NCBI GenBank assembly: GCA_002189035.1
Contig: NEEC01000014.1
Span: 2,854,501 to 2,918,500, forward strand
DNA: 64,000 bases
Source: Utricularia gibba
Lineage: Eukaryota; Streptophyta; Magnoliopsida; Lamiales; Lentibulariaceae
Direction: 5' to 3'
Shown here: positions 24,676-37,300 of the stretch, in pieces
Numbering within the stretch: position 1 is the first letter of the stretch
Layout of the letters: every line of letters starts with the position of its first letter
Notes under the pieces: generated by a model
Database searches by the model: none
What the model was told of the DNA's origin: nothing
What the model saw: the letters and a program-made list of their open reading frames with translations, nothing else
Position numbers and translations under genes: made by a program

Positions 24676-25490
24676 ATGTCTATGTGCCATCATAAAATGA
24701 GTCACCTATCCGAAAAGAGGATTTTGTGTTTATCAAAGTTGAAATATTTATCCATTAACAACTTGAATAAGCTAGGTGAATGTGAAGCTTGCATAGTTGG
24801 CAAGCAACACAAGATAGCCTTTATAAGATCCTTTAAACATAGGATAGAACTATTGGAAAAGGTCCACTTCGATGCAGAGGGACTCATTAACATTGCTACA
24901 TATGCTGGGAAAAATCATTATCTTACATTCATAGACGATGCAACAAGGAAGATTTGGATTTACTTGATCAAAAGAAAGTCAAATGTGTTTGAATGCTTCA
25001 AATTACTTCTTTCATCTATTGAGCATGAAACTGGATTGAAGCTCAAATGCCTTCAAATAGATAATGGAGGTGAAAGCTCTTCAGCATTTAAAGAGTTTGG
25101 CTTCAAACAAGAGATCAATAAAGTTCAAACTGAACGAGACATGTTTGAGCATAACTTTGTTGTTTAAAGAATGAATAGAACCCTATTTGACAAGGTTCAT
25201 AGCATGTTGAAGTACTCTAGACTGCCTGTAAAATTTTGGGGTGAAGCCATATATACTGCATGCTATATTCAAATTTGAACTCCAAAATAGCCATCAGCTG
25301 CCAGGTTCCTTAAGCTCTTTGGTCCAGCAAACAACCAAGCTATGAGCATCTACGAATTTTTGAGCGTAAAGCTTAAATTTTAATACCTAAGGAACAAAGG
25401 CAAAATGACATTCTTTATGTTTTTTTAGGTTATAGTTATTCAGAATTTGGATATAAATTGTGGGATCCTAAGAAGAAGAAGATCATTAGA
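24676..25490 (+). pseudogene. Copia-1 integrase remnant
   Basis: Frame 24676-25167 reads CEACIVGKQHK (end of the HHCC zinc domain), a VHFDAEG block where Asp fits the first catalytic residue, YLTFIDDATRK, and LQIDNGGES, where Asp fits the second (DNGxE). After a stop, RMNRTLFDKVHSML and LPVKFWGEAIYTACYI match the region around the third acid. In RMNRTL the usual Glu (xMNRTxxE order) is not clear. Then GYSYSEFGYKLWDPKKKKII, typical of the integrase-RT junction. Stops make it inactive. Confidence 0.8.
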
Positions 25491-25783
25491 TCTTGAACTG
25501 TGAAATTTTGAATAATGAGACAATGGAACTCAAGGAGAAATATGTTGGTGATCAAGAAATTCAAATTAGCTTACACTCTTTGTCCAAAACTATTCAGGAT
25601 GAAAGGCCAGTGCTTGAGAATGAAGCAGCTGAAAGAATAGAAAATGTTCAAGCAATCCTTGTAGTGGACACTTTAGCTACTAGAGAAAAACAAACCAACA
25701 ACATTACATTCAAAACTGATAATATAAGAAGAAGCACCTATAGGAGGACACCTTCCTAAAGATACTTTGAAGATGATTTTGTT

Positions 25784-25871
25784 ATGATCATTGAAAATGA
25801 TTATCTCATGATCACTGAAAATGATTATCTTATGATCATTGAAAATGATTATCACATGATTACAGAAAATG
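25784..25871 (+). repeat. 24-base tandem repeat, about 3.7 copies
   Basis: Copies at 25784-25807, 25808-25831, 25832-25855 and a partial one at 25856-25871, unit ATGATCATTGAAAATGATTA plus four bases. It lies where the reverse transcriptase should be, and 24 bases would keep a reading frame. It appears to have arisen beside the deletion breakpoint. Confidence 0.9.
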
Positions 25872-25980
25872 GAGAATACCTTATACTATTTGCAAGGTAC
25901 TAAATCATTTAGCTTACAGTTTGGAAACAATGACTTGTGACTAAGAATCTATGTAGGTGAAAATCTCGTTATGACACTAA

Positions 25981-26280
25981 CAATAGGAGATCAACTACTA
26001 ATGTAATTTAAATCCTTGAAAGTGGTGCAATAATGTGGTACTCTAGGCTTCCAAAGGGAGTTGTTCTCTCATCTACAAAAGAAAAATATGTTGCTTTGTC
26101 TGAAAGTAGAAAAGATGCAATATGGATCGATTGTCTTATGGATGAATTGTAGCAACTTGATTTGAAGACAATCATTTTTAGTGATAGTACAAGAGCTATT
26201 TCACTTAGCAAGAATATAGTTTGTCATTCTTTGGTGAAACATGTTGATCTTCGTGCTCATTGAATTCGAGAAAAAAAAAA
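25981..26280 (+). pseudogene. Copia-1 RNase H remnant
   Basis: Reads NNRRSTTNVI, a stop, GAIMWYSRLPKGVVLSSTKE, YVALSESRKDAIW and DSTRAISLSKNIVCHSL, then KHVDLRAH. This matches the conserved Copia RNase H sequence (RRSTxG...ISWxSRxQ...SSTExEY, then DNxxAIxLxxNPVxHxRxKHI). Several key residues and two codons are changed. Confidence 0.8.
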
Positions 26281-26295
26281 TCAGAAATGGCTTGG

Positions 26296-27423
26296 TGATA
26301 ACACATATTTTTGAGTAATTAAGTACATGGAAAAAATTCATATTGTGCTACAAAAATCAGATTTTACTACCAAGTTCTATATTTTGCACAAAGTACCGTA
26401 GTTATGTTATTTTAGTCTTAGTTGGGACTAATTCTATGATTTAGTCCCAACCTTCTAATAGTCTTCTTTGAGCAATGCAGCATAGGTCGCAACACAAATC
26501 CCAAGGAGCCGAATATGCATAGTGTAGTGGCAGTAGATGAGTCCAAAAGTCTAAAAAGTAGTACACACAAAATCCAAGAAGAAAAAAAGGGAAATTTTGG
26601 ACAAAAAGGGGGAAAAGATGGAGAGAGAAGGCAGATCTCCCCTTAGAGACTCACGAACAACTGTTTGGAGAAGGTTTTCTGAGGAGGAAGAAGGATGAAA
26701 ACGAACAGGAACTAAGCTCATGCTTGAAGATTATTTTCCATTTTCCAAGGATTATTACTCCTAGCTAAGATTAGCTAGCGACGCTTTCTAGCTTTTTGCC
26801 GAACATATCAGTTTCCTGCTTGTTTATTTTCTAGTAGTCGATTGAGACATGAATGCATTGTGGATGATGTTTTCTCTTCTATTTTCGTTTGTCTTAAGCA
26901 TGAGTGGCTAAGCACTTAGGGGGGTGCCTTGGGGTGAAAGGGGGAGAATTATGCTAATCCTTCCTTAGACCTAATAAACCATAAGTCATGCCACTTCTTT
27001 AACAAACCAGGATAGATCCAACAAGGGGAAGTAGTGAAACCCAACTTAAAAACCCTAATCAAATGTAGACCAAAGATTAGAGGGAAAAACAAGAATCCAG
27101 GTAGACCTAGATTTTGTGAGTTAGTTGTATGATTTATGATTTGTATCAGCTTGTTTAGTGATGAGCATACAACAACCGAGCTGCAGAACTTATTACCTTT
27201 CTTTACTGTATTTCGTTTCAGTTCCGCCTTAGTCTTAGCTAAGACCAATTTTACCAACGTGACACTGATTTCATACATTAACTTTCACATAGCAAGCACC
27301 TGCTCTTCGTATTCAACCCTAATCACTATGCTCATAATTGTTTTATACTAGAATATGTATTAGGTTATAAATTTATTTGATAGAAAGATTTACATTTACG
27401 ATGTGTGAATTTTTCGTTTATCA
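26296..27423 (+). mobile_element. S2: solo LTR of family S inserted in Copia-1
   Basis: A 1128-base unit from TGATAACACA to CGTTTATCA, flanked by CTTGG and CCTGG (5-base target duplication, one change). It interrupts the Copia-1 frame between the RNase H block and the tail (GATGAACAATATCAAGAC). It shares with S1 the hairpin at 26421-26451 (GTTGGGACTAATTC, TAT, GATTTAGTCCCAAC) and the TTATTTGATAGAAAG end region. No coding frame of its own. Confidence 0.85.
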
Positions 27424-27580
27424 CCTGGTGAGGATGAACAATATCAAGACAGAAGAAAAACGTTGTAGATTTCCTAACTAAAGTTCTTCCAAGCTCCAAG
27501 CACAAGTCTTGCTCCAAAAGAGCGTGGCTTGTTTCCATTTTTATCTAAAGAATGAGTGATGCTTCAACTTGGGGGCCGAT

Positions 27581-28112
27581 TGTTGGACATATTAAATAAA
27601 TGGACTTCATATTATGTTTAATATTGTCCAAACAAGCTAAAACAATAAAATAAGGATCCCAAAAAAGGTAATTGAAATAGAAAATGGTGTAAAAGCATGA
27701 GAGCATGGGATTTTCCGTTGGATGCATGTCATGAATCATGGAGCACTTCAAGAGAAAAATCTACTAACGAGATAAGACATGAGAAAAATCTACTAACGAG
27801 ATAAGACATGTGACTCATTCTTCTTTATGGTGAAGGGGGTGAGGTGGAGCTTGTTGGACTGATAGTGCGATTGTTTGTGTTGAATATTATACGATTAGCT
27901 TTAACATTGTCTAATTAATGTGTTATTATTTTGAATGTTTGTGTGACCAGTTAGAGCCATGTTTGTAATTGCAATTGTATAATTCTATTTTTTTTTAGTA
28001 GATTGGCTGTAGTCTCACAGGTGACAAAGCTGAGGCCCTAGATGCTTTCCATTGATTTATCAATAGGTTTTATTAGGCTAAAAATTGTCTTCTTTTCTTG
28101 AAATTCTAGTCA
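27581..28112 (+). repeat. Copia-1 3' LTR
   Basis: Starts TGTTGGACAT after a polypurine tract and ends TAGTCA, 532 bases. A perfect 29-base tandem duplication inside (27752-27780 and 27781-27809) is not present in the 5' copy. Confidence 0.75.
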
Positions 28113-31100
28113 GCCCTCTCCTCCGCTGCTTTATGTGAAAGTAGAAGTAGAAGATGGGCCTGTTTTGTAATTTAGACAAAGCAAGGTGCTAGTAAGCATC
28201 AAACATGGGATGTTTCCCCACCCCATCTGCATCCACCACAACTAGAACATTTTCTTCTATATTTTTAATAAAAAAAAGTTGGTTTAATATATTTATTCTC
28301 ATGTCAGGACCCTGGTAATAATCTGCGGCCCACTAAAACGTAATTTTGAACCGAGGCACTCGCCACATGTATTTCAGTGGTTTCTAATGACACCTCTTAA
28401 CAAAAACTATATATACTTCAAAATTTGTATATAAAATTATAATTATATACCATTAAAAAAATAAAAATTTCAATACAAAAATGCAAATTACACCATTCAT
28501 TCCCTTTGTAAAGTTGGATGCTGAGTTGGATACGTCCTCAAACCCCAGTCACGTTGCGTAAAGGGGTTTTCAACTCCTCCGGCTCCGGTTGCCGAGGTGG
28601 AACCCGTGCCTTTGCAAATTAGCCTATGTTAAGTTATCATTTACAAAATACCTATAATTTATAAAATATCTCATAAAAATAGAAATATTTAAAACTTAAT
28701 CACTAAAATTTAAATTATAAAAGTAAATTTCAAATTCGAAATTTAATAACCTATACATTAAACTCTAAAACTTAAATTCAAAACCTTAAATCCTTAAAAA
28801 TTAAATAATAAATCTAAATTCCGAATTCACAGTCATAAAGATGAGGTAAAATAAAAAAAGAAGTCTTTTTTTTATAATTTACAAATTTTTCTTATCAAAT
28901 TAAAGTTAATACCAAATGAAATAAAAAAATTTGAAATATTTGCCAAACAACTCTATGAGATATGCCAAACTCGCCAACTAGGATGAAGTTGGTAAATAAT
29001 TTAAACATTAATTTTACTCTGCAAATTATTATTAATTTATTAATTTATTAATTTTATTAATAAAAACTCATACATTAGTGGAATATGTAAAAATCAAATT
29101 TATAATCATTTTAAAAAATTAGCATTATAATAATATTAAAATTTGAAGAATAATACTATAACGATTTTTTAAATAAATAAATAAGTTATACGAAATAAAA
29201 TTATTTTTTAAAAATTATTTAAATTACACATGTTTGTTATGACATATTTGAACTATTTATTCAAAAGAACACTATTTTTACTTCAATTTAATAATTATAT
29301 CGAAAGAACTTCAAATGCAATAAAAAAATCAAAATTCTATACAATCTTAGTTTTTTAAGAAAATTATATAATGTATTTCACAAACATTCAAGTTGTAATC
29401 TTGGTCATATATCTCATTAATAACAGTTCTTCATCACCATCTCATTAAATAGCAATTGTGCTTCCAAGTGTTCATATACATTATCATTATGGACCTTATA
29501 ATATTTTCATCTTCATACAAGAGAGTGAATGTTCAATTCATGTCATCTAATAGTGTGACGTAACAATATTTAGTATGTCAACTGAAAAAATTACTTAGCA
29601 TAAAACGCATAAACATATGATTGGTAAGTGGTTGACAAAATCATATGTTGGTTATTTTATCTCTCCTTAATGCAAAAAAGAGTGTATAAGTATGATCATA
29701 ATGTTCTTCACAAAACATTAAAATTGCTAACACTATAATCCAACAAATGGTTAATAATACCAACAGGAAGATTAATCTTGCTTAAAAGTGTAAAATGTTG
29801 CATTCTATCAAGCAAACAAAGCATTATGAAAATTTTCAGTACATTTGAAAAAAATAAAACATTGTTCTTGAAAATTTTTCAAATTTATTTCTATTTTTCA
29901 AAAAATAAAAATAATTTTATTTTAAAATATTATTAATTATAAAAGTAATTCTATCAAAAAATTTTGAAATTACAATACAAAAATATTTTTGAAAAAATAA
30001 GAAATATGATACTTTTACATCTTATTTTTACAATTTTTTGCACATTTATAATTTATCTTTATTTCTATCAACTATTTTTATTTTTCTAAAATAATTTTAA
30101 AAAAGGAAAATAAAATTTAAAATTTTTTTAAACACTAATTTATATTGTTTACACAATATATACTTACAATTTTTTCCTTGGATAATATTTTGTATTTTTA
30201 TAAATTATTCGATATCTATAAGAATTATAATTTACAATGGAATTTAAGATTACTATTCTACTGTAAATGATAATGCAGAAGATGATAACCTTAAACTTTC
30301 AGATGTAATATATGTAAATTTTGAAGAAAATAAAACATTAGATGATCTAACACAATGGCTATAAATCCTGATGATATCATTCTTTTTTTCTTGAACATTA
30401 ATCAATTTTATTGAACAAATCTTGTAAGGATTCTACTCGATTTGAATTTTTATATATCAAGCCAATTGGGTGTAGAAAAGGAATGCATTTTCTAGATAAA
30501 TTAAGTTTGATTAATATTATCACTCCATACCACATATCATTAATGAAACGAATATTCTACTTTGATCATAATAATAATATGCAATATCATGTATATTATA
30601 AATATTGGAAACTCTCAATATGCTTTTTCTGTTTGTATACAAGTTCAGAGAAGCCTACCACAACTTGGAGCATTCCATATTTAATGAACTAAATATGCAA
30701 TGTCACATATATATTGACTAGCTCTCATCTAAATGGCGGTATATAGTTTATTGTTTCACATTTCAACGTTCACCTTAAAGCACTTATAGTTCCATTGACG
30801 GGATGAGATTTCGAAAGAAAAAGTGAGATTAACTAATGAAGTCATTGACATATGAATTATTATCTCAATATAACTAATGAAGTCATTGACATAAAAACTT
30901 GCTTGTTATTTGAGAAAAATGTGCTCTGCAAATCTTGGTAGTATCACAATCGTCCGAACCCTGATTGATATTTGGTGTAGGTCTATACAAGTTTTTACAT
31001 ATACCTCCTCTCTAATATGTTTCTTTATTTAAAAGGATTATTCAGAATTAAATTCACATAAAATGATAATTATTGTATTTTATGTAAAATTATATATAAA

Positions 31101-31555
31101 TCCATAAATCTTTTAAGTATACTTTTTTTATTGGTATATACTAATTAATTTATATTCTAGTAATTTATAATCACATAGACCTAATGGGAGGAGCAGCAAT
31201 CCTTATACCTCAAATGTTTAATTTAGAGGTATATCAATAACTTGAAGTGGGTATAGTAAATAGTAGTTTTGAGTAGAATTAATAGAGCCAGATAAACTTA
31301 TTTCTATATATTTCATATGTGAATAAGCCCAAATGTGCAATGAGTAAATATATTAGAGAACAACCTAGCCAAAAATATGAGAGTAATCTGGGTAGATAGT
31401 TTGTTTCAAGTTGTTTATGTACAAAATGATATATTATATTAGGAACTTAAGTACCACATCACCTAGACAAACTTGAGGTATCATAATGTTATTTTATGCA
31501 CAAAACCAGTATTTATTATCTTTTGCGTTATAATCTAATTTCAGTTATTGAATTT
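28113..31555. other. Very AT-rich intergenic DNA, no gene seen
   Basis: Long runs of A/T sequence with no supported coding frame. A short GC-richer patch at 28300-28370 and 28540-28620 shows no recognisable feature. It is probably old decayed repeat. Confidence 0.4.
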
Positions 31556-31561
31556 ACTACT

Positions 31562-32150
31562 AAATGAAAATTTCTTAAAATCGTTACAAGAAATAAAATT
31601 TTAGTATCAAATAAATTTATAAGCCCTAATCTATACAAAATACAAATTTAGAAAACTTGTATAGTAAATTTCAGGATCGATCACAAGAAATTGGTGCTTA
31701 CAAAGTGTTCAGTAGATGTAAAATTTAGAATAAAGGTTGTTCTTAGTCTACTCAAGTTGTCTCTCATAAGTTTGACTAAATTAGTCCCTAATATGCTAAT
31801 CCACTTCATACTTAGGTCAACCTACATGCAAAATATGTAGAATTTGGTTTACCCGATTCTACTAATTTTACCCAAGACTATTATCTACTGTATCCGTCTT
31901 AAGTTATTGATTTACCTCTAGATCGAGGTTCTGAATTGCACTGTTATTTGTTATTTATTTGTTATTTATTCCCCTCCCCCCCCCCCCCCCCCCGCCCCTC
32001 TAGGTTTACCTAAGAAATGAAAGCAAATGTATAAAATCAGAGATTACTTACAACCCTAAACCAAGTTACTATTCTACACCTTAAGTCATTTCTAAAATCT
32101 AACCACTCATCTTCAAGAGATAAAGCATGATTTCATAAATAGACAGTTTG
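31562..32150 (-). mobile_element. S6: partial member of LTR family S, reverse orientation
   Basis: Aligns with S3 and S5: ATCAAATAAATTTATAA, CTAATCTA(T/C)ACAAAATACA, AACTTGTATAGT, GGATCGATCACAAG, and the TTTACCTCTAGATCGAGG block. Similarity fades after about 32150. The left end lacks the usual TGATAA (here CTAAATGAAAATTTC). Confidence 0.6.
31976..31993 (+). repeat. Poly-C tract, 18 bases, in S6
   Basis: An uninterrupted run of 18 C, preceded by CCCCT and by TTATTTG-type repeats. In S5 the aligned place is only TTCCCCTC, so the run expanded in this copy. Confidence 0.85.
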
Positions 32151-33230
32151 AGTGGACCATACAAACTCTTGAAGACCTCCTATGGGTGTGTATATTGGAC
32201 TTCTGAGGTTCATGGGATGGTCATATATTCTTAGTTTAGTTTGTGTACAGCAGCAGTTATTAGATGAGCTAGGGATGGCGTTGTTTGAAGCCTCTACGAT
32301 TGGCAATGCTGCACACCCTTACATTGAGATGAAGTGGTCTGTCATCGACTACTCGGGCTCGAACTAGTCCAGCAAGCTGAAGAGGACATCAAGCTCGCAT
32401 AGGAACGACTCTTGAAGAGTCCGACCTCTAAGAGCTCATGACAAGTAAACTCGGTATGGTAAATAAAGCTAGCTCGAAGGAGGAGCTTGTTGTAGGCGTT
32501 GAAGTCAGCTTTGATTATCCAAGAAATAGGCCTCAAGGATTGTGGTGAGGCAAGGGAACAAGACCGGCACTTTTAGCTAACCACTCTCAGTTCGTTGCTC
32601 TATTTTCAATTGAGTTAGTTAGAATTCCTAGTATTAAGTGCTGAGAGTTTCTTCGCGATCACCGTGCCCTCCTACTCATTTTGTTGCTTGTTGTTGCATT
32701 TAAGCGAACACACACTGTTGTATTTCTACTTCTAATATATCTTTCATTTTTATTACACCTCCTTACTTATTGATCATTTAAAATCATGCTGTTATTCCAA
32801 AACCATAATCAGTGACTATATAATCGTCAGCAATTTAACCCGACAAAAAGATTCATGTTATACATTCTCATTTAGTACTTGCAAAATAATGGTGGCATAA
32901 ATGAGTCTTTTACTACTATGTTATTTTATATTAGTCCTTTTCTGGCATTTTTTTGCAGTACATGCTTATCCATTTGCAACTCTCTTCACTGCAAGTGCAA
33001 TACTTTCTTCTTTAAATTGATCGTATTTTCCTAGGGTTGATATGAGACAATCTTACGGGTCTGTGTATAAAGTAGTTGTGGATACATCGAAAATATGGTT
33101 TTAAGCAAACACCTCTTTCGCATTACACTTCATAATAAGAGACTACGGCGAGGGTTTTGCGGAATAAGCGAACATCTAAGCGTCCCATTGGATTTCACAA
33201 CGGATTTGTTGTTGAAGAGGCGCTGAAGCC
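32151..33230. other. Unclassified DNA downstream of the Dof gene
   Basis: No gene recognised. The GC-richer stretch 32160-32560 has short open frames without known domains. The part nearest 33230 is the probable 3' UTR of the Dof gene on the minus strand. Confidence 0.35.
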
Positions 33231-34364
33231 TCAGAGATTATTCCAAGCTGCCGGAGATGGATTCCACTGCTCGGTTCCATGGATGCTGGTGATCGGATTA
33301 AGACGGGAAACACTTTCCTCCATTTTGACTGGTGTCGAGGTGGCAGGAGCTTTTTCGTGGAACGACGACTCGTCACTGTGAAATTGGAACATTCCGGGCG
33401 GGGAACATTCCACATCGGCGAAGAAAGGTAATCGCCACGGCTCAACGCCGTGATTGCTTCCGCCGTCTCCGGAAAAAATTGAGGTGCCGTGGAAGAGAGG
33501 GGACCTTATTCCGGTGAAAGATAAATCAATGTCGCCGGCGGAGGTATTGCTGAGTTGACTTAAAGGTGACATGAATCTCAATGGCGGGTTGAGCCCGCTG
33601 AATGCGGCGGGGGGCCAACAGTCGTACAAGTGTTGGTTGTTGAAGTGGTTTTTATGCTTGCATGCGACTTTGAGCTACTTGATTTACTTCTTTTATTCCT
33701 CCGACAACCGCCTCCCACCGGCACGTTTCTCAACGCGCCGCCTCTAGTCCAATATCTGTTCACAGTGATAAAATTATACCTAGCGCATATATAACAAGGC
33801 CCTATAAAAATCTTTGAATGATACCTTCTGCAGGCCTTGCAGAAGTGACGCGGTTGAGACAGACTATAGTTGTTGAAGTAACAAAACTTTGTGTTCGTTG
33901 AATCGCAACGCGGACACTTCAGAGCCGGGTCGGGCATCGGGATATTCGCCATCCGTGCTCTCTCCACCATGGATCCTGGCCGGATACCTCCTCCATGCGG
34001 GGGCGCCGGCGCCGGGTGAACTGATGATACCAACAATGGATTTGAAGAATTCCGCCCAATTACCTGACTATTCTCCTGCTACAAGAAAGAACTGCGCTAT
34101 CAGGAGAAGAGATCTGAACAAGAACAATATCGTTTGAAAACAAAAATTCAAGATCGTGGGATATTCAACAACAACAACATTCAAAAAAAAGAAAGAAAGA
34201 AAGAAAGAAAGGGAGAATCAAATCAGGGAATATTTGCGTTTGAAAAGAAGTTCCTCCACTTGTTCGATAGCAGCAGGACAATCGAAAGAGAGAAAACCCT
34301 AAAAACAAAGTACCTGATGAAAGCCGGAGGCATCAAGATAAGCAGGAATAGAGGAAAAAACCAT
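33231..34364 (-). CDS. Dof zinc-finger transcription factor, with probable frameshift in the C-terminal part
   Basis: Plant-specific nuclear factor binding AAAG sites. Minus-strand exon 1 (34364-34314) encodes [17 protein letters not shown], exon 2 (34078-33825) carries [19 protein letters not shown] and the Cys-x2-Cys-x21-Cys-x2-Cys finger starting [16 protein letters not shown], and exon 3 begins at 33755 with [19 protein letters not shown]. The N-terminus and the ERARMANIP block resemble the OBP3/Dof2.4/Dof5.1 group. Intron 2 (33824-33756) is only 69 bases, divides the Dof domain just after the finger, and reads through without a stop. After the SKSSSSKS run the frame ends at 33578, while another frame, open from about 33674 to 33231, reads [14 protein letters not shown] and [10 protein letters not shown], which fits a Dof C-terminus. 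A frame change between 33674 and 33581 is likely: a mutation or a sequence error. Confidence 0.8.
34187..34213 (+). repeat. (GAAA)n microsatellite in Dof intron 1
   Basis: About six GAAA units within the 235-base intron 1 (34313-34079) of the Dof gene, a TTTC run on the coding strand near its middle. Confidence 0.8.
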
Positions 34365-37300
34365 GGCTTCTTGAGCTTCTTTTTAAGATGCTGGTGCTGT
34401 AATGGAGAATCAAATCAGCTGGGAATTAGCTCTTTCTTCCACCACATTCCCAGAAAGATGATAGAGAGAGAATGGGAGGAGATGAGGAAAAAAGAAACAA
34501 GGAATAATAAAGGAGAATGAGAATATAGCAACTCATCTAAAGCATCTAAAGCAAAGGGGTGCTTTACGTTTTTATATATGTTTAGTGATTTGTTTTCACT
34601 CGTGTTTTGTTGTATTGCTTTTTAGGGTTTCGAGTGGGGGTCCCGACTCCATGCTTTCTTCGCCTGTAAGCTTCTCTTGTCATCATGTTCTTCTTCTTCT
34701 TCGCCTCAAAACACTGTGATGGTATTGGTAACCACAACCATCTACTTTAAGTCGTCGACTTTACATCTTCAGGTAAAACTTTCTAGGAGTGGTGCTTTGA
34801 TTTAAGGAGACTTAACTCTGGAGGCATGTAAAACACTTATCTTCGTACCCACCACGGAAACTATGCATCGTTGAAATTATGGTCCCAGCGTTAAAACAAA
34901 CTCTATGAATGCTATTTCATCTATGCGAATTTACCCATGGAGTTTATCTGAATGAGCCACTAGATAAAAAAATGTTGATCTCTGTAATCTTCCCTCAAAA
35001 ATTCGTTGATGGGGAGCATCACAATTTCTTTCCCATTGTGCATGCTGCTTGGTTTGACAATGGGGTGCATTTGAATATACACCATTGCCAGAGTAGATAC
35101 TATTTACAAAATGGAACACTGGCGCTTGCTTGTCTGGGCAGAATAACATACGAGTTGTTTAAATAAAATGAAGAACTTTTAGGGTAGCTTCATGTTCAAG
35201 CTGCCTCAGCATCAGGGAACAGTGAACTGCTTTGGAAAATGGGAAAAGATGGTCAAGATGGAATGGCGTACTTATTGTTAAAATAAATAAATAATGCATC
35301 TGATTTTTTTATTTTTGGATCGAAATTTAAAGTTATGTTTCCTCCTATTTTTGGAAAATCAGAATTAAGGGATAGAATGAGAATGAGAGGTAGAATGACA
35401 TAAGATGGTGTTTTCTAATTTAGAAAAAAGGAAAATATATTAAATAATTTACTTGTTATTTATTCCAATGATATCCTATTAGATGAAAAGTATGTGTATT
35501 CTCCAAAACTACTTTCAATTTTAAAAATGAGAAATGAAAATGTCCACGTGCAGACCATACCATGAATCCAATTAATTCATCATTACTTGATTCTGTTATT
35601 TCTGGTATTTTTAATATACTTTTATTATTTCCACATCCTTAATGGAATGCAAAATATTTTTAAGAGTATATTATTCTATTAATCCACAATTAAAAATAAA
35701 AAATGAACTATTTTGATTACCGGTGGGTTGGGGATCAACAATTACAAGCTTGGATCGTTAAGGAGGCCCAACCTTGGCAAAATACCTGTGTTATTGGTTT
35801 TTTTTTTTTTTTTTTTTTTTGCAAAAACTTTAGTTAGAAAATTAATTACAAAATATCTTATCTTTTCAATTTTATTATTTTTTTATTGTACACGGAATTC
35901 TAGCCTTATTTTAGTTAAAAGAGAAAATAATTGTTTACTAATATCACTAATCTTCTATTTTATGTATTTGTTATATAATAATCACATAAATATTAATTGT
36001 TTATCATTTTAACAAGGCACAAAGAGAGTAGTTGTTAATTCATAAAAAAGTAGTTCGGCTGATACAGAGATTATTATGTTGTAATTATATTATTATTAAT
36101 AATAACTGATGGATACAAAATGATTAAAGATCAAAGCATACGATTATTTACCATTAATCACATGCCATTTTGAAAAAAAAAATATTTGTTTGCATATATC
36201 ATGTCTTCTTTTTTAATTTATTTTTTATACAATATATTTTTCTTCCTATAAAACATAAAAATTAATCAAGAATACTCTATTACTTTGATATTTTATTAAC
36301 TAAGTATTATAAATATGTTAGTACATAGAGAATTTGAGAACATTTTTTAAGTTATTTCTAAAACACATTTTTTAATGATTTTTATAAATATTCTAATTAT
36401 TATATTTTGAATCATTTGATTATTGGATATCAGTGTTTATCAAATGACTTGTCATATTTTATGTATTGAATTTATTTTCAAACATCTATAACGATGATTA
36501 TTGTTTTCTAACAAATAACCCACATTTGTTTTGCATTTTGTATACAGAGAATGTATTTTTAGGAACCTAAACTTAGTTATGCAATACTAAAGATCTAAAT
36601 GTTACTATAAAAATAAAATAAAGAGACAATTGATATCAAAATAAAGAAATAATTGACACTCATAGTAATGTCATAAGGGATCTCCCTCATGTAGAAGAAC
36701 TTGACTTCATTAAAAAAGCTCAGCACATCATTGGTATTAAATAACCCTTTTAGGAAGGTGTGTATCTCGTCACTCATATGCAGTGGCGTATCATTCTTGT
36801 CGGTATGAATATAAGATATCGAGAAATGACATTATATTCCTAAACTGATCTCTATTAATATCAACATACACTCACTCTTGGAAATTTAAAATGAAAAAAA
36901 GGGTGATGAGAGAGGTCACATGCTACCATATGATAAAATGAACACTACTCATGTAACTTAAAGAGAGAAATAGGTATTTAACTTATCAGAAAATTACCTA
37001 ATCAACCATATAACATGTTGTCAATAGGAATATGTGCCTTCGATAATCCAGCAAGGATTTATCACTTTTAAAAAAAAACATCTATTTAAATATATCATTT
37101 CTTCTATTTAATATATTTAATAAATGATAGTTATTCTTAAACATCCATAAAAACTATTGTAATTGTTTGGTAACCATGTTAAAAAAAATTAATTTTTTTC
37201 AGACACCCATAATAGCTGTTATGGGTGTGTGGAAATAAAATTTAAGAAAAGCAAATTATTTCTAGGTATTCATATTTGATGTTTTGACCTTATTTCCAAT

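Larger units (their letters stand above)
23050..28112 (+). mobile_element. Copia-1: degenerate Ty1/Copia element with deletion and nested insertion
   Basis: Order: truncated 5' LTR (23050-23348), primer-binding site (23351-23362), gag (about 23455-24262), integrase (about 24676-25490), a short tandem repeat, RNase H (about 25981-26280), the solo LTR S2 (26296-27423), the coding tail, a polypurine tract CTTGGGGGCC at about 27568-27577, and the 3' LTR (27581-28112). The gag-integrase-RNase H order is that of Copia. The reverse transcriptase between integrase and RNase H is missing. The two LTRs match around TACTRACGAGATAAGAC and GCCAGTTAGAGCCATG. Confidence 0.8.

Noticed and set aside
33176-33445. 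Open frame in the minus strand over the Dof 3' end
   Set aside because: Third frame, with no Dof-like composition; overlaps the better C-terminal frame at 33231-33674.
34134-34520. 128-residue plus-strand frame upstream of the Dof gene
   Set aside because: Antisense to Dof exon 1 and intron 1 and its GAAA microsatellite; low-complexity composition.
34909-35166. 85-residue plus-strand frame as a gene
   Set aside because: No recognisable domain, a competing antisense frame, and no promoter or splice context; mentioned only within the intergenic entry.
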